A DNA stretch of 8,879 nucleotides from assembly GCA_028291125.1 (NCBI GenBank), contig JAQGIN010000526.1:1-8879 (forward strand). The letters are read 5' to 3'. A program made the position numbers and the translations under genes. Of this stretch, positions 1 through 6,971 are shown in pieces. Source of the DNA: Caulobacter sp. Its GTDB lineage: Bacteria > Pseudomonadota > Alphaproteobacteria > Caulobacterales > Caulobacteraceae. Position 1 is the first letter of the stretch, and the number at the start of each line of letters is the position of its first letter. The notes beneath the pieces are model-generated. The model ran no database searches. It saw only the letters and a program-made list of their open reading frames with translations, and had not been told where the DNA came from.

Positions 1-1043
1 TCGAGATGGCCTACGAGGACCTGCGGCCGTCGAAGATCCTGACCCGCGAGGCCTTCCTCGACGCCATCGCCCTGACCAGCGTCATCGGCGGCTCGACCAA
101 CGCCCAGCCGCACATCACCGCCATGGCCCGCCACGCCGGTGTCGAGATCACCACCAAGGACTGGCTGGATCACGGCTACGCCCTGCCGCTGCTGGTCGAC
201 ATGCAGCCGGCCGGCCGCTTTCTGGGCGAGCGCTTCCACCGGGCCGGCGGCGTGCCGGCGGTGATGTGCGAGCTGCTGGTGGCGGGCAAGCTGCACGGCG
301 ACCGTCTGGGCGTCACCGGCAAGTCGATCGCGCAGGGCCTGGTGGGCCGCCAAAGCGTCGACCGCGAGGTGATCCGCGCCTTCGACGATCCGCTGAAGCT
401 GAACGCCGGCCTGTTCCCGCTGAGCGGCAACCTGTTCGACTTCGCGATCATGAAGACCAGCGTCATCAGCCAGGAGTTCCGCGACCGCTATCTGAGCACC
501 CCCGGCGACGAGGGGGTGTTCGAGGGCCGGGCGATCGTCTTCGACGGCGGCGACGACTATCACGCCCGCATCAACGACCCCGACCTGGACGTCGACGAGC
601 GCTGCATCCTGGTAATGCGCGGGGCCGGGCCGGTGGGCTGGCCAGGCGCCGCCGAGGTGGTCAACATGCAGCCGCCGGACGCCCTGCTCAAACGTGGCGT
701 CAACAGCCTGCCGACCATCGGCGACGGCCGCCAGTCGGGCACCGCCGACAGTCCGTCGATCGTCCACGCCTCGCCCGAGAGCGCGGCCGGCGGCGGCCTG
801 GCGTGGCTGCGGACCGGCGACACCATCCGCCTGGATCTCAATCGCGGCCGCTGCGACGCCCTGGTCGCCGACGACGAGATCGCCCGCCGCAAGCTGCAAC
901 CGCTTCCGGCCACGCCCGACAGCCAGACGCCGTGGGAGGAGATCTTCCGCGAGAAGGTCGGGCCGCTGGAGACCGGCGGCGTCCTGGAGATGGCCACCAA
1001 GTACCGGCGCATCTCGCAACGCCTGCCGCGGCACAACCACTAG
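1..1043 (+). CDS. IlvD/Edd-family sugar-acid dehydratase, C-terminal part (5' end outside window)
   Basis: Dehydratase of the IlvD/Edd family, probably acting on a sugar acid (pentonate such as L-arabinonate or D-xylonate) to give a 2-keto-3-deoxy acid in the cytoplasm. The frame is open at the left edge (first full codon at 3), so the ATG at 6 is internal. Visible motifs are GGSTNA (codons near 87-105), the GDGRQSGTADSPS segment whose Ser (735-737) matches the catalytic serine of arabinonate dehydratase (Ser480 in the Rhizobium enzyme), and a C-terminus ending PRHNH. Aligning that serine implies about 235 missing N-terminal residues and a full length near 580, the usual size for the sugar-acid branch. 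The [2Fe-2S] cysteine ligands of the family lie in the missing part. It converges on the receptor gene. Exact substrate is unresolved: xylD- or araC-like enzymes are the best guesses; true IlvD is less likely given the RQSGTADSPS signature. Confidence 0.93.
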   Translation, partial: EMAYEDLRPSKILTREAFLDAIALTSVIGGSTNAQPHITAMARHAGVEITTKDWLDHGYALPLLVDMQPAGRFLGERFHRAGGVPAVMCELLVAGKLHGDRLGVTGKSIAQGLVGRQSVDREVIRAFDDPLKLNAGLFPLSGNLFDFAIMKTSVISQEFRDRYLSTPGDEGVFEGRAIVFDGGDDYHARINDPDLDVDERCILVMRGAGPVGWPGAAEVVNMQPPDALLKRGVNSLPTIGDGRQSGTADSPSIVHASPESAAGGGLAWLRTGDTIRLDLNRGRCDALVADDEIARRKLQPLPATPDSQTPWEEIFREKVGPLETGGVLEMATKYRRISQRLPRHNH

Positions 1044-1077
1044 GGTTCCGCGGACACTCTGCGTCGGGGTGCGAAAA

Positions 1078-1157
1078 CCTCGTCCTTCGACAAGCTCAGG
1101 ATGAGGTTTTCGACTGCCGTCTCAGTGCCCTCATCCTGAGCTTGTCGAAGGACGAGG
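1078..1157. repeat. REP-like palindromic repeat pair (perfect 29-bp inverted repeat)
   Basis: Arms at 1078-1106 and 1129-1157 are perfect reverse complements over 29 bases, separated by 22 bases. Each arm is itself a hairpin: cctcgtcct (1078-1086), an 11-base loop, then aggatgagg (1098-1106), a 9-bp stem with one G-T pair. This is the architecture of paired, inverted REP units (BIME-like). The core TCCTTCGACAAGCTCAGGAT is, from memory, a widespread dispersed element in Caulobacter and sphingomonad genomes; that could not be verified here. Lying between convergent genes, it may also act as a bidirectional terminator or mRNA 3'-end stabiliser. Confidence 0.85.
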
Positions 1158-1190
1158 GCGAGCCCGCTGAGGGGAGACGCACGCGTCCTG

Positions 1191-1221
1191 GGACCTCCGC
1201 CGCCCATCGCGGCGGAGGTCC
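1191..1221 (-). terminator. Hairpin terminator candidate of the TonB-dependent receptor gene
   Basis: A perfect 12-bp stem (ggacctccgccg at 1191-1202 with cggcggaggtcc at 1210-1221) closes a 7-base loop. It begins 9 bases after the receptor stop codon on the minus strand. No T-tract follows in either direction, so it is a hairpin-type 3' end rather than a textbook intrinsic terminator. Confidence 0.6.
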
Positions 1222-1230
1222 TTCCGGCGG

Positions 1231-4086
1231 TCAGAACTCGAACCGCAGTCCGGTGGTGAAGTAGCGGCCGACCACGTCGTAGATCGCCTGGCTGGTCGGG
1301 TACTGCTGACCCGGCTGGCCGTTGGGCAGCAGCGGCGGCGCGCGGTCGAACAGGTTGTTGACCGTCAGGAAGGCCTCGAGCTTCTTGGCGTCGATCTCGA
1401 AGCGGTAGCTGGCGTTGAGGTCGACATAGGTCACCGCCTCGATGGTCGGCTGCTCGTAATAGATCCCGGGCGTCCGCGTGCGCTTCATCTCGCCGATATA
1501 GCGGGCCTGGGCGCTGAGGCTGAACGGGCCCTTGGCGAAGTTGGCGTTCAGATTGATCCGGTGCTGCGGGAAGGCCGAGCCGCCGGCGACGACATTGCCG
1601 TTCTGGACCGGGGCGACGCCTTCGGCCGAGCGGCTCTTGCGGCTGGGATTGTAGTTGCCGATCAGGCGCAGTTCGAGCCGAGCGTCGCCGCCCGGCCAGA
1701 GGACGTCGAGCGGCGCCTGGTAGGAGACCTCGTAGTCGATGCCGTGCTGGTATTCGAGCGCGCGGTTGAACGGCACCGTGCTCACCGCGGTCGGGAAGTT
1801 CTCCGACGCCGGCGTGTGGTTGTACGGGAACGGCCGGATGATGAACTGGCAGGTCGGCGAGGTCCCGTTGCTGGCGATGCACTCGGTGTTGGCGTCGTTG
1901 GTGTTGAGCAGCTGGATCGCGTCGGTGATCTCGATGTTGTAATAGTCGACCGAGGCGCTGAAGCCCGGCAGCTGGTTCGGCTGCCAGATGATCCCCGCCG
2001 TATAGGTGTCGCCGATCTCGGGCTTGAGGTCGGGATTGCCGCTGCGCAAGGTCAGCAGGTTGTCGTTGCGGCCCGACAGCGGATCGTTGAAGCCGCCGCG
2101 CGCCGCCTGCAGACCGGCATAGAGTTCGTTCAGGGTCGGGGCGCGGATGTCGCGCGAGCGGGCGTAGCGGATGCGGATGTCGTGGATCGGGCTGTAGCTG
2201 AGGCCCAGCTTCCAGGTGCTGACGCCGCCGCTGGTCGAATAGCTGGTGTAGCGGCCGGCGGCGTTGAGCTCGAGGCTCTCCACCAGCGGCAGGTCGCGCA
2301 GCAGCGGCACGGCGGTCTCGGCGAACACCTCCTTGACGTTATACTGGCCCGAGGCGATGCCGACATTGGTCGAGTTGTACTTGTTGATGGTGGTGTTGAC
2401 ATTGGCCCGCAGGCCGGTGGTCGCGGTGGCGATCGCCGGATCGGAATTGCTGGTCTGGTCGAGGGTCTGCTTGCGGTATTCGGCCCCCGCCGCGAACGAC
2501 ACCGGGCCGGCCGGCAGGGTGAACAGGTCGCCGGAGAAGTCGGCGGCGACGATGTCCATCTGCTGCTTGACCTGATACTGCGACACCCCGCTGATCCAGG
2601 CCCAGTTCGCCGCCGTCGGCGAATGGGCCCCGAAGATGTTGATCGGGATGCAGTCGTCCATCAGGCCGGGATTGGTGATGGTGATGTTGCAGACGATGTT
2701 GCCGCTGGGGCCGCGCACCGCGTCCAGGGCCGCGTACCAGCGGCGCTGATTGAAATTGCCGAAGTGCGACGAACGCACCCGCGAGTCGCCGTGGGCGTAG
2801 GTGGCGCGCCAGTTGTACTTGCCCCATTCGCCGCTGAGGCCGGACAGGAAGGTGGCCACGTCGCTCAGGGTGTTGACGCGCTTGAACGGCTGGTCGGCGT
2901 TGATCCGTCCGCCCGAGACCCGCTGGCCCGGCGTCGCCGCCAGGGCCTGCTGGGCCCAGGTCGGCAGGTAGGGGTTGGTCGAATAGATCCAGAAGTCGTT
3001 GGTCTGGGTGCCCGAGCCGATGGTGACGAACTCGTTGCGCGACTCCGCCAGGGTCAGCTGGGCGAAGGCCTTGAGGTGCGGGGTGATGGCGTAGTCGAAG
3101 CGGCCGAACACCTGGTCGGTGAGCTGCGAGCCGGTGAGGCTGTGGCCGATGCTGGGCGAGCCGTCGCCGCCGATGCCGATATTGCTGCTGCCGGGCGGCG
3201 TCACCCCGGCGTTGAACGGCGCCAGGCTTCCGTTGTCGAGGAAGTGATAGCCGGCCAGCGGATTGCCGGCGTTGCGCGAATTGTTGGCGGCGAACGGGAA
3301 CACCGTGCCGAAGGTGCCGGTCTGGTAGAACACCGGCCGGGCGTTGCGATAGGGCGTGGCGGCGGTGCCATTGCCGACCTCGGCCCACCATTCGTCGCCG
3401 CGCGGGCGCATCTCGTTGCGGGGCAGGCCGTCGCGCTTGTAGTGGTCGGCGCTGAGCAGCAGGTGGCCGCGTTGGCCGATGTCGCGGCCATAGGCCAGGC
3501 TGGCGCCCCAGGAGCGATCGTCGCCCTGACCGGACACCCCCGCCTGCACCTTGCCCTTCACGCCGTTGAACTTGGTGTCGAGGATGAAGTTGATGACGCC
3601 GCTGACGGCGTCGGAGCCGTAGGCGGCCGAGGCCCCGCCGGTGACCACGTCGACGCGCTGGATCAAGGCTTGCGGGATGACATTGGTGTCGACCGTGCCG
3701 TCGAAACTGGTGGGTGGGATGCGCTGGCCGTCGAGCAGCACCAGGTTGCGCACCGCGCCAAGGCCGCGAAGATTGAGATAGTTGCCCGAATTGGGCGCGG
3801 TGGCCTGGTTGCCGGTGTTCTGGGTGCCGCGCGAGCCGGTGAACTGCGGCAGCTGGTTGATGCCGTCGGGGATGCTGCCCGGGGCGGTCTTCTGCAGCTG
3901 CTCGGTGCTGGCGACCGTCACCGGGGTGGGCGCCTGGTAGCCGTTGCGGACGATCCGCGAGCCGGTCACCACCACTTCCTCGACCTCAACCGCTCCGCCC
4001 GGCGCCTGTTGCGCCGCCGCGGCGGTGGTGATCGCCATCAAGCTCGCGGCCGAAAGCAGCGCGAGCCGCACCTCTCCATTGCGCAT
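1231..4086 (-). CDS. TonB-dependent outer-membrane receptor
   Basis: Outer-membrane active transporter of 951 residues, probably importing a carbohydrate or related compound using TonB/ExbBD energy. A Sec signal peptide spans about residues 1-25 (hydrophobic run, then TAAAA-QQ). A TonB box-like VEEVVVTGSR follows at about 35-44. The plug domain occupies roughly 50-172 and contains LNLRGLG, VLLDGQRIP and GGASAAYGSDAVSGVINFIL. The remainder is a long beta-barrel with alternating aromatic strands, a VNNLFDR motif near the end and the terminal GLRFEF, whose final Phe is typical of BAM-inserted barrels. No N-terminal STN signalling domain is present, so sigma/anti-sigma control through this protein is not expected. 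The start ATG is supported by a purine-rich SD (AGGGAGGGA in mRNA sense, 4092-4100). It is divergent from the quinoprotein gene and shares its control region, suggesting a common substrate. The ligand is not predictable from sequence alone. Confidence 0.96.
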   Translation of the reverse strand: MRNGEVRLALLSAASLMAITTAAAAQQAPGGAVEVEEVVVTGSRIVRNGYQAPTPVTVASTEQLQKTAPGSIPDGINQLPQFTGSRGTQNTGNQATAPNSGNYLNLRGLGAVRNLVLLDGQRIPPTSFDGTVDTNVIPQALIQRVDVVTGGASAAYGSDAVSGVINFILDTKFNGVKGKVQAGVSGQGDDRSWGASLAYGRDIGQRGHLLLSADHYKRDGLPRNEMRPRGDEWWAEVGNGTAATPYRNARPVFYQTGTFGTVFPFAANNSRNAGNPLAGYHFLDNGSLAPFNAGVTPPGSSNIGIGGDGSPSIGHSLTGSQLTDQVFGRFDYAITPHLKAFAQLTLAESRNEFVTIGSGTQTNDFWIYSTNPYLPTWAQQALAATPGQRVSGGRINADQPFKRVNTLSDVATFLSGLSGEWGKYNWRATYAHGDSRVRSSHFGNFNQRRWYAALDAVRGPSGNIVCNITITNPGLMDDCIPINIFGAHSPTAANWAWISGVSQYQVKQQMDIVAADFSGDLFTLPAGPVSFAAGAEYRKQTLDQTSNSDPAIATATTGLRANVNTTINKYNSTNVGIASGQYNVKEVFAETAVPLLRDLPLVESLELNAAGRYTSYSTSGGVSTWKLGLSYSPIHDIRIRYARSRDIRAPTLNELYAGLQAARGGFNDPLSGRNDNLLTLRSGNPDLKPEIGDTYTAGIIWQPNQLPGFSASVDYYNIEITDAIQLLNTNDANTECIASNGTSPTCQFIIRPFPYNHTPASENFPTAVSTVPFNRALEYQHGIDYEVSYQAPLDVLWPGGDARLELRLIGNYNPSRKSRSAEGVAPVQNGNVVAGGSAFPQHRINLNANFAKGPFSLSAQARYIGEMKRTRTPGIYYEQPTIEAVTYVDLNASYRFEIDAKKLEAFLTVNNLFDRAPPLLPNGQPGQQYPTSQAIYDVVGRYFTTGLRFEF

Positions 4087-4252
4087 GGGTGTCCCTCCCT
4101 CTTTTGATTTCTTGGCGCCGTGTCGGCGCGGTTTGTCCGCTGGCGCCGGCCCGCGTTGGAGCCGGCGTTAAGCCCGGTCGCGCCTCGCCAACTGAGCGGG
4201 AGGCCGCGTTTTTAGGGGCGTTCGCCCTGACGTATTCGACGACGCCTTGGGG

Positions 4253-4277
4253 ATTGGAGGTCCGTCCGCCCTCCAAT
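4253..4277. promoter_or_regulatory. Inverted repeat at the predicted 5' end of the receptor transcript
   Basis: An 8-bp perfect inverted repeat, attggagg (4253-4260) and cctccaat (4270-4277), with a 9-base spacer. It lies immediately downstream of the TATACT -10 candidate on the minus strand, where an operator would block initiation or a hairpin would sit at the 5' end of the receptor mRNA. Binding protein unknown. Confidence 0.45.
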
Positions 4278-4284
4278 TGACTTC

Positions 4285-4290
4285 AGTATA
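4285..4290 (-). promoter_or_regulatory. Possible -10 element for the TonB-dependent receptor gene
   Basis: On the minus strand the hexamer TATACT, directly preceded by TG, is close to a sigma70 -10. No good -35 lies 16-18 bases upstream, which would fit an activator-dependent promoter. It implies a leader of about 190 bases before the receptor ATG. Assigned from sequence resemblance only. Confidence 0.3.
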
Positions 4291-4401
4291 CATGAGAGAG
4301 CTTCGCGCCGGGATTGCGGGAAATCAAGCCCTCAGCTTCCACCCTCTTTGGGGCAAAAACGGGCGATTTAGGCCCAAGGCCTGACCCGGAAAGCGGTTGA
4401 G

Positions 4402-4425
4402 CGATTTTCGCGGGCCAGAAAATCG
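4402..4425. promoter_or_regulatory. Candidate operator: 8-bp inverted repeat upstream of the quinoprotein promoter
   Basis: Perfect inverted repeat cgattttc (4402-4409) and gaaaatcg (4418-4425) with an 8-base spacer. Its centre is about 64 bases upstream of the start expected from the 4466-4471 -10, a usual position for a dimeric activator. It is one of the few AT-rich symmetric sites in the gap. The regulator is not encoded in this window. Confidence 0.45.
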
Positions 4426-4430
4426 TACAT

Positions 4431-4438
4431 TGCATGCA
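4431..4438. promoter_or_regulatory. TGCATGCA palindrome abutting the -35 of the quinoprotein promoter
   Basis: A perfect 8-base palindrome lying 5 bases before the TTGACA -35. The position suits a regulator contact site, but an 8-base palindrome can occur by chance. Confidence 0.25.
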
Positions 4439-4443
4439 GATTG

Positions 4444-4471
4444 TTGACAGGCCTTTGGCCCCTGCTAGGTT
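4444..4471 (+). promoter_or_regulatory. Sigma70-type promoter for the quinoprotein gene run
   Basis: TTGACA at 4444-4449 is a perfect -35. A -10 TAGGTT (4466-4471) follows after 16 bases, within GCTAGGTT (4464-4471), which partly matches the Caulobacter housekeeping form TTGACGS-N10-14-GCTANAWC (spacer 13 here). It would give a start near 4478 and a leader of about 65 bases before the ATG at 4545. Confidence 0.6.
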
Positions 4472-4544
4472 GGCCGCCAACCAGAAAACACGGTCGGCCG
4501 ACAGGACCGACCGAGCGGCGATCGCCGCGTAGGGAAGGGGCGCC

Positions 4545-6524
4545 ATGTTCCAGAGTCGATCTCACGCGGTCCAGCGGTTCGCCCGGGTCTCGCTCGGCGC
4601 CCTCGCGGCGGCCGCCGCTCTGGGCGCGGGCGCCCACGCCCAGACCGGCGACTGGCCCAGCATCCACAACGACGCCGGCGGCATGCGCTATTCGCCGCTG
4701 ACCCAGATCAAGCCCGGCAATGTCGGCCAGCTGAAGGTGGCCTGGACCTATCATATGCAGACCGCCGAGGCCGCCGCCGCGGCCAAGGCCGCCCTGCAGG
4801 CGGCTGGCGGAGCGCCGCCTCCGACCGCGGGCCGGGCCTCCCCCACCGGACTGCGGGCGTCGGAATCGATCCCGCTGGTGATCGGCTCGATCCTGTATCT
4901 AGGCACGCCCTACGGCCGGGTGGTGGCGTTGGACTCGGCCACCGGCCGAGAGAAGTGGGTCTTCGAACTGCCCAAGGGCGACGCCCCCTCGATCCGCGGG
5001 GTGTCCTACTGGCCGGGCGACGGCAAGGCGCCAGCCGCCATCGTGTTCGGCACGCGCAACGGCGCGCTGATGTCGCTGAACGCCGCCACCGGCAAGCTCA
5101 ATCGCGACTTCGGGGTCGGCGGCGTGGTCAACGTCAAGACCCCCGAGGTCATGCAGACCGGCCTCGACAAGTACTATTTCATCCCGTCGCCGCCGGTGAT
5201 TTACAAGAACCTGATCATCACCGGCGCCGGCATGGGCGAGGGGCCCGGCGGCGCCCTGGCGGGGCCCGGCCCCCGCGGCGACACTCGGGCCTGGGACGCG
5301 CGGACCGGCAAGCTGGCCTGGACCTTCCACGCCGTGCCGGAGCCCGGCGAACTGGGCCACGACAGCTGGGGCGACGACGGCTGGAAGCAGCGCGCCGGCG
5401 TCAATGTCTGGGGTCACATGACCGTCGATGCGCAACGCGGCATCGTCTACATGCCGTTCGGCGCGCCCAACAACGACCGCCAGGGCATCGACCGCCCCGG
5501 CGACAACCTGTTCGGCAGTTCGCTGGTCGCCGTCGACGCCAACACCGGCAAGTACCTGTGGCACTTCCAGGTCGTGCACCACGACATTTGGGATATGGAC
5601 ACCCAGGCGCCGCCGACGCTGTTCGACGTGCGCAAGGACGGCAAGGTCATTCCCGCCGTCGCCACCGTCAACAAGAACGCGCTGATGTTCATCCTCGACC
5701 GAGTGACCGGCAAACCGATCTTCGGGGTCGAGGAGCGGCCGGTGCCGCAGAGCGACGTGCCCGGCGAGAAGACCTCGCCGACCCAGCCGTTCCCGGTGCT
5801 GCCCGAGCCGCTGTCGCAGAACACCTTGTCGCGCAACAACCTCTACAAGGAGACGCCCGAGCATAAGGCCTATTGCGAGAAGCTGGTCGACGACAACAAC
5901 ATGCTGCTGGGCGAGACGCCGTACACGCCGCCCAGCTTCAACCGCTACATGGTCGGCCTGCCCGGCACCCAGGGCGGGGTCAATTTCTACGGCGGCGCCG
6001 TCGATCCCAAGCTCGGCCTGTTCGTGGTCAATGTGAACAACCTGGCCCAGCCGATGCGGATCGTGCGCAATGCCGACGGCTCCTATTCTAATGCCGGGCC
6101 GTTCGCCGGCACCCGCCGGTTCTGGAACCCCGAGAACCACCTGCCGTGCGGCCCTCTGCCCTGGGGCCAACTGGTGGCGGTGGACGTCAACACCGGCAAG
6201 ATCGCCTGGCGCTCGACGCTCGGCGTCACCGACATCCTGCCCGCCGGCCATCAGAACACCGGCCGGCCGGGCCTGGGCGGGGCGATCACCACGGCGGCGG
6301 GCCTGACCTTCGTCGGGGCCACCGACGACGCCCGCTTCCGCGCCTTCGAGACCCGCACCGGCAAGGAGATCTGGACCGTCAAGCTGCCGGCCTCGGGCTA
6401 CGCCACGCCGATCACCTATGCCGACGCCAAGCGCAAGCAGTACGTCGCCATCGTCGCCACCGGCGGCAGCCAGGTGGGCGCGCCGCTGCTCAGCGACTCG
6501 CTCGTCGTCTATAGTCTCCCCTAG
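4545..6524 (+). CDS. Periplasmic PQQ-dependent (glucose/quinate-type) dehydrogenase
   Basis: Quinoprotein of 659 residues that should oxidise a sugar or polyol in the periplasm using PQQ. A Sec signal peptide (about 1-32, GAHA-Q) replaces the five-helix membrane anchor of E. coli glucose dehydrogenase Gcd. The mature protein opens with DWPS and RYSPLTQI, the usual start of the eight-bladed quinoprotein propeller. Repeating blade motifs are DSATGREKWVF, DARTGKLAWTF, DANTGKYLWHF, DVNTGKIAWRS and ETRTGKEIWTV. HHDIWDMD (345-352) and NKN match the Gcd catalytic region: Asp350 and Lys377 are 27 residues apart, exactly as Asp466 and Lys493 of E. coli Gcd. No adjacent Cys-Cys pair is present, unlike methanol/ethanol quinoproteins. 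An Ala/Gly/Pro-rich insert (about 72-106) lies in the first blade. SD AGGGAAGGGG (4531-4540) supports the ATG. It overlaps the cytochrome c gene. Substrate (glucose, quinate, glycerol or a glycoside) is unknown. No PQQ biosynthesis genes are in view. Confidence 0.93.
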   Translation: MFQSRSHAVQRFARVSLGALAAAAALGAGAHAQTGDWPSIHNDAGGMRYSPLTQIKPGNVGQLKVAWTYHMQTAEAAAAAKAALQAAGGAPPPTAGRASPTGLRASESIPLVIGSILYLGTPYGRVVALDSATGREKWVFELPKGDAPSIRGVSYWPGDGKAPAAIVFGTRNGALMSLNAATGKLNRDFGVGGVVNVKTPEVMQTGLDKYYFIPSPPVIYKNLIITGAGMGEGPGGALAGPGPRGDTRAWDARTGKLAWTFHAVPEPGELGHDSWGDDGWKQRAGVNVWGHMTVDAQRGIVYMPFGAPNNDRQGIDRPGDNLFGSSLVAVDANTGKYLWHFQVVHHDIWDMDTQAPPTLFDVRKDGKVIPAVATVNKNALMFILDRVTGKPIFGVEERPVPQSDVPGEKTSPTQPFPVLPEPLSQNTLSRNNLYKETPEHKAYCEKLVDDNNMLLGETPYTPPSFNRYMVGLPGTQGGVNFYGGAVDPKLGLFVVNVNNLAQPMRIVRNADGSYSNAGPFAGTRRFWNPENHLPCGPLPWGQLVAVDVNTGKIAWRSTLGVTDILPAGHQNTGRPGLGGAITTAAGLTFVGATDDARFRAFETRTGKEIWTVKLPASGYATPITYADAKRKQYVAIVATGGSQVGAPLLSDSLVVYSLP

Positions 6525-6859
6525 TGAAGAGGCTGCTTTCCATCCTGGCCGCGGGCCTCCTCGGCGTCGGGGCGGCGGCGGCCCAAGAGCCCGCCGGCGC
6601 CGAGCTGCTGCCGCCGGGGCCTGGCCGCGACGCCGCCGTGCGGGTCTGCTCGGCCTGCCACGAGCTGGGGGTGGTGAGCCAAAAGCAGCTCGATCCGGCC
6701 GGCTGGTTCGACATCGTCCAGATGATGAAGGACCGCGGGGCCAATGTCGGCGACGCCGAGACGACCGAGATCGTCGCCTATTTGGCCAAGGCCTTTCCCC
6801 CCGCGACGCCCGCGCCGGCGGTGGCCCCGCCGCCCGCGGCCGAGCCGCCAAAGCGCTGA
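6524..6859 (+). CDS. Small periplasmic c-type cytochrome
   Basis: A 111-residue monohaem cytochrome c, the likely electron acceptor or relay for the upstream quinoprotein toward the respiratory chain. A signal peptide covers about 1-20 (MKRLLSILAAGLLGVGAAAA-Q). The haem site CSACH is at 42-46, and the QMM at 66-68 offers the likely Met sixth ligand. The fold is short (about 30-92), followed by a Pro/Ala-rich tail (92-111) that could be a flexible linker. The start is GTG at 6524, which shares one base with the quinoprotein TAG stop (TAGTG). There is no clear SD, so translation is probably coupled. In some bacteria a haem domain is fused to the quinoprotein; here it is a separate gene in another frame. 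Confidence 0.9.
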   Translation: MKRLLSILAAGLLGVGAAAAQEPAGAELLPPGPGRDAAVRVCSACHELGVVSQKQLDPAGWFDIVQMMKDRGANVGDAETTEIVAYLAKAFPPATPAPAVAPPPAAEPPKR

Positions 6860-6873
6860 GCCCGACATTTGTA

Positions 6874-6893
6874 TCGTCCCAGAAATGGGATGA
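6874..6893 (+). terminator. Hairpin with GAAA loop after the cytochrome gene
   Basis: An 8-bp stem (6874-6881 with 6886-6893, including one G-U pair) closed by a GAAA tetraloop begins 14 bases after the cytochrome stop codon. No T-tract follows. It may partly terminate or protect the 3' end of the quinoprotein-cytochrome message, letting the downstream genes be expressed at a different level. Confidence 0.4.
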
Positions 6894-6933
6894 CTCCGCC
6901 TTGGTATCGCATACTGTAGACGAAGACTTGAGC

Positions 6934-6949
6934 GATCCGGCGTCGGATC
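6934..6949. promoter_or_regulatory. Short inverted repeat upstream of the SOD-like gene
   Basis: gatccg (6934-6939) and cggatc (6944-6949) with a 4-base spacer, about 22 bases before the SOD-like ATG. It could be an operator or a small leader hairpin. No convincing -35/-10 pair was found in the 112-base gap. Confidence 0.25.
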
Positions 6950-6971
6950 AGACTTCAGCACGGAGCGAGCC

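Larger units (their letters stand above)
1044..1230. other. Convergent intergenic region with REP-like repeat and terminator hairpin
   Basis: Gap of 187 bases between the convergent dehydratase (+) and TonB-dependent receptor (-) genes. No credible gene is seen. It holds a long perfect inverted repeat (1078-1157) and a second GC-rich hairpin next to the receptor stop (1191-1221), so transcription from both sides probably ends here. Confidence 0.8.
4087..4544. promoter_or_regulatory. Divergent intergenic control region between receptor and quinoprotein genes
   Basis: A gap of 458 bases between two divergently transcribed genes, locally more AT-rich than the flanking coding DNA around 4280-4450. 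No convincing gene is seen; short open frames here lack protein-like composition. It holds a promoter toward the quinoprotein gene (4444-4471), a possible -10 for the receptor (4285-4290, minus), and inverted repeats at 4402-4425, 4431-4438 and 4253-4277. In the receptor leader there are two small GC hairpins: gcgccg/cggcgc (4115-4129, 3-base loop) and cgccggc/gccggcg (4144-4167, 10-base loop). No recognisable Caulobacter XylR-type operator was found. Confidence 0.75.

Noticed and set aside
1078..1157. CRISPR repeat or insertion-sequence terminal inverted repeats
   Set aside because: Only two copies, inverted rather than direct, and the 22-base interval has no coding capacity; a REP-type pair explains it better.
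1561..4107. 848-residue open frame on the plus strand opposite the TonB-dependent receptor
   Set aside because: Its translation is Ala/Gly/Val/Arg/Asp-rich without domains and mirrors the receptor codons. The receptor frame has a signal peptide, plug motifs and terminal Phe, so this is a high-GC antisense shadow.
3986..4276. 96-residue minus-strand frame covering the receptor leader and start
   Set aside because: It begins at a TTG without a convincing SD and overlaps the receptor N-terminus in another frame; no protein-like features.
4087..4544. Riboswitch or tRNA in the divergent gap
   Set aside because: No recognisable aptamer core, cloverleaf or CCA end was seen; only simple hairpins.
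4283..4546. Possible small minus-strand gene in the divergent gap
   Set aside because: It would cover the promoter and inverted repeats, and has no clear SD or recognisable domain. The region fits a control region better.
4899..6851. 650-residue open frame on the minus strand opposite the quinoprotein and cytochrome genes
   Set aside because: Arg/Gly/Ala-rich, no recognisable motif, and it spans two well-supported genes on the other strand; an antisense shadow.
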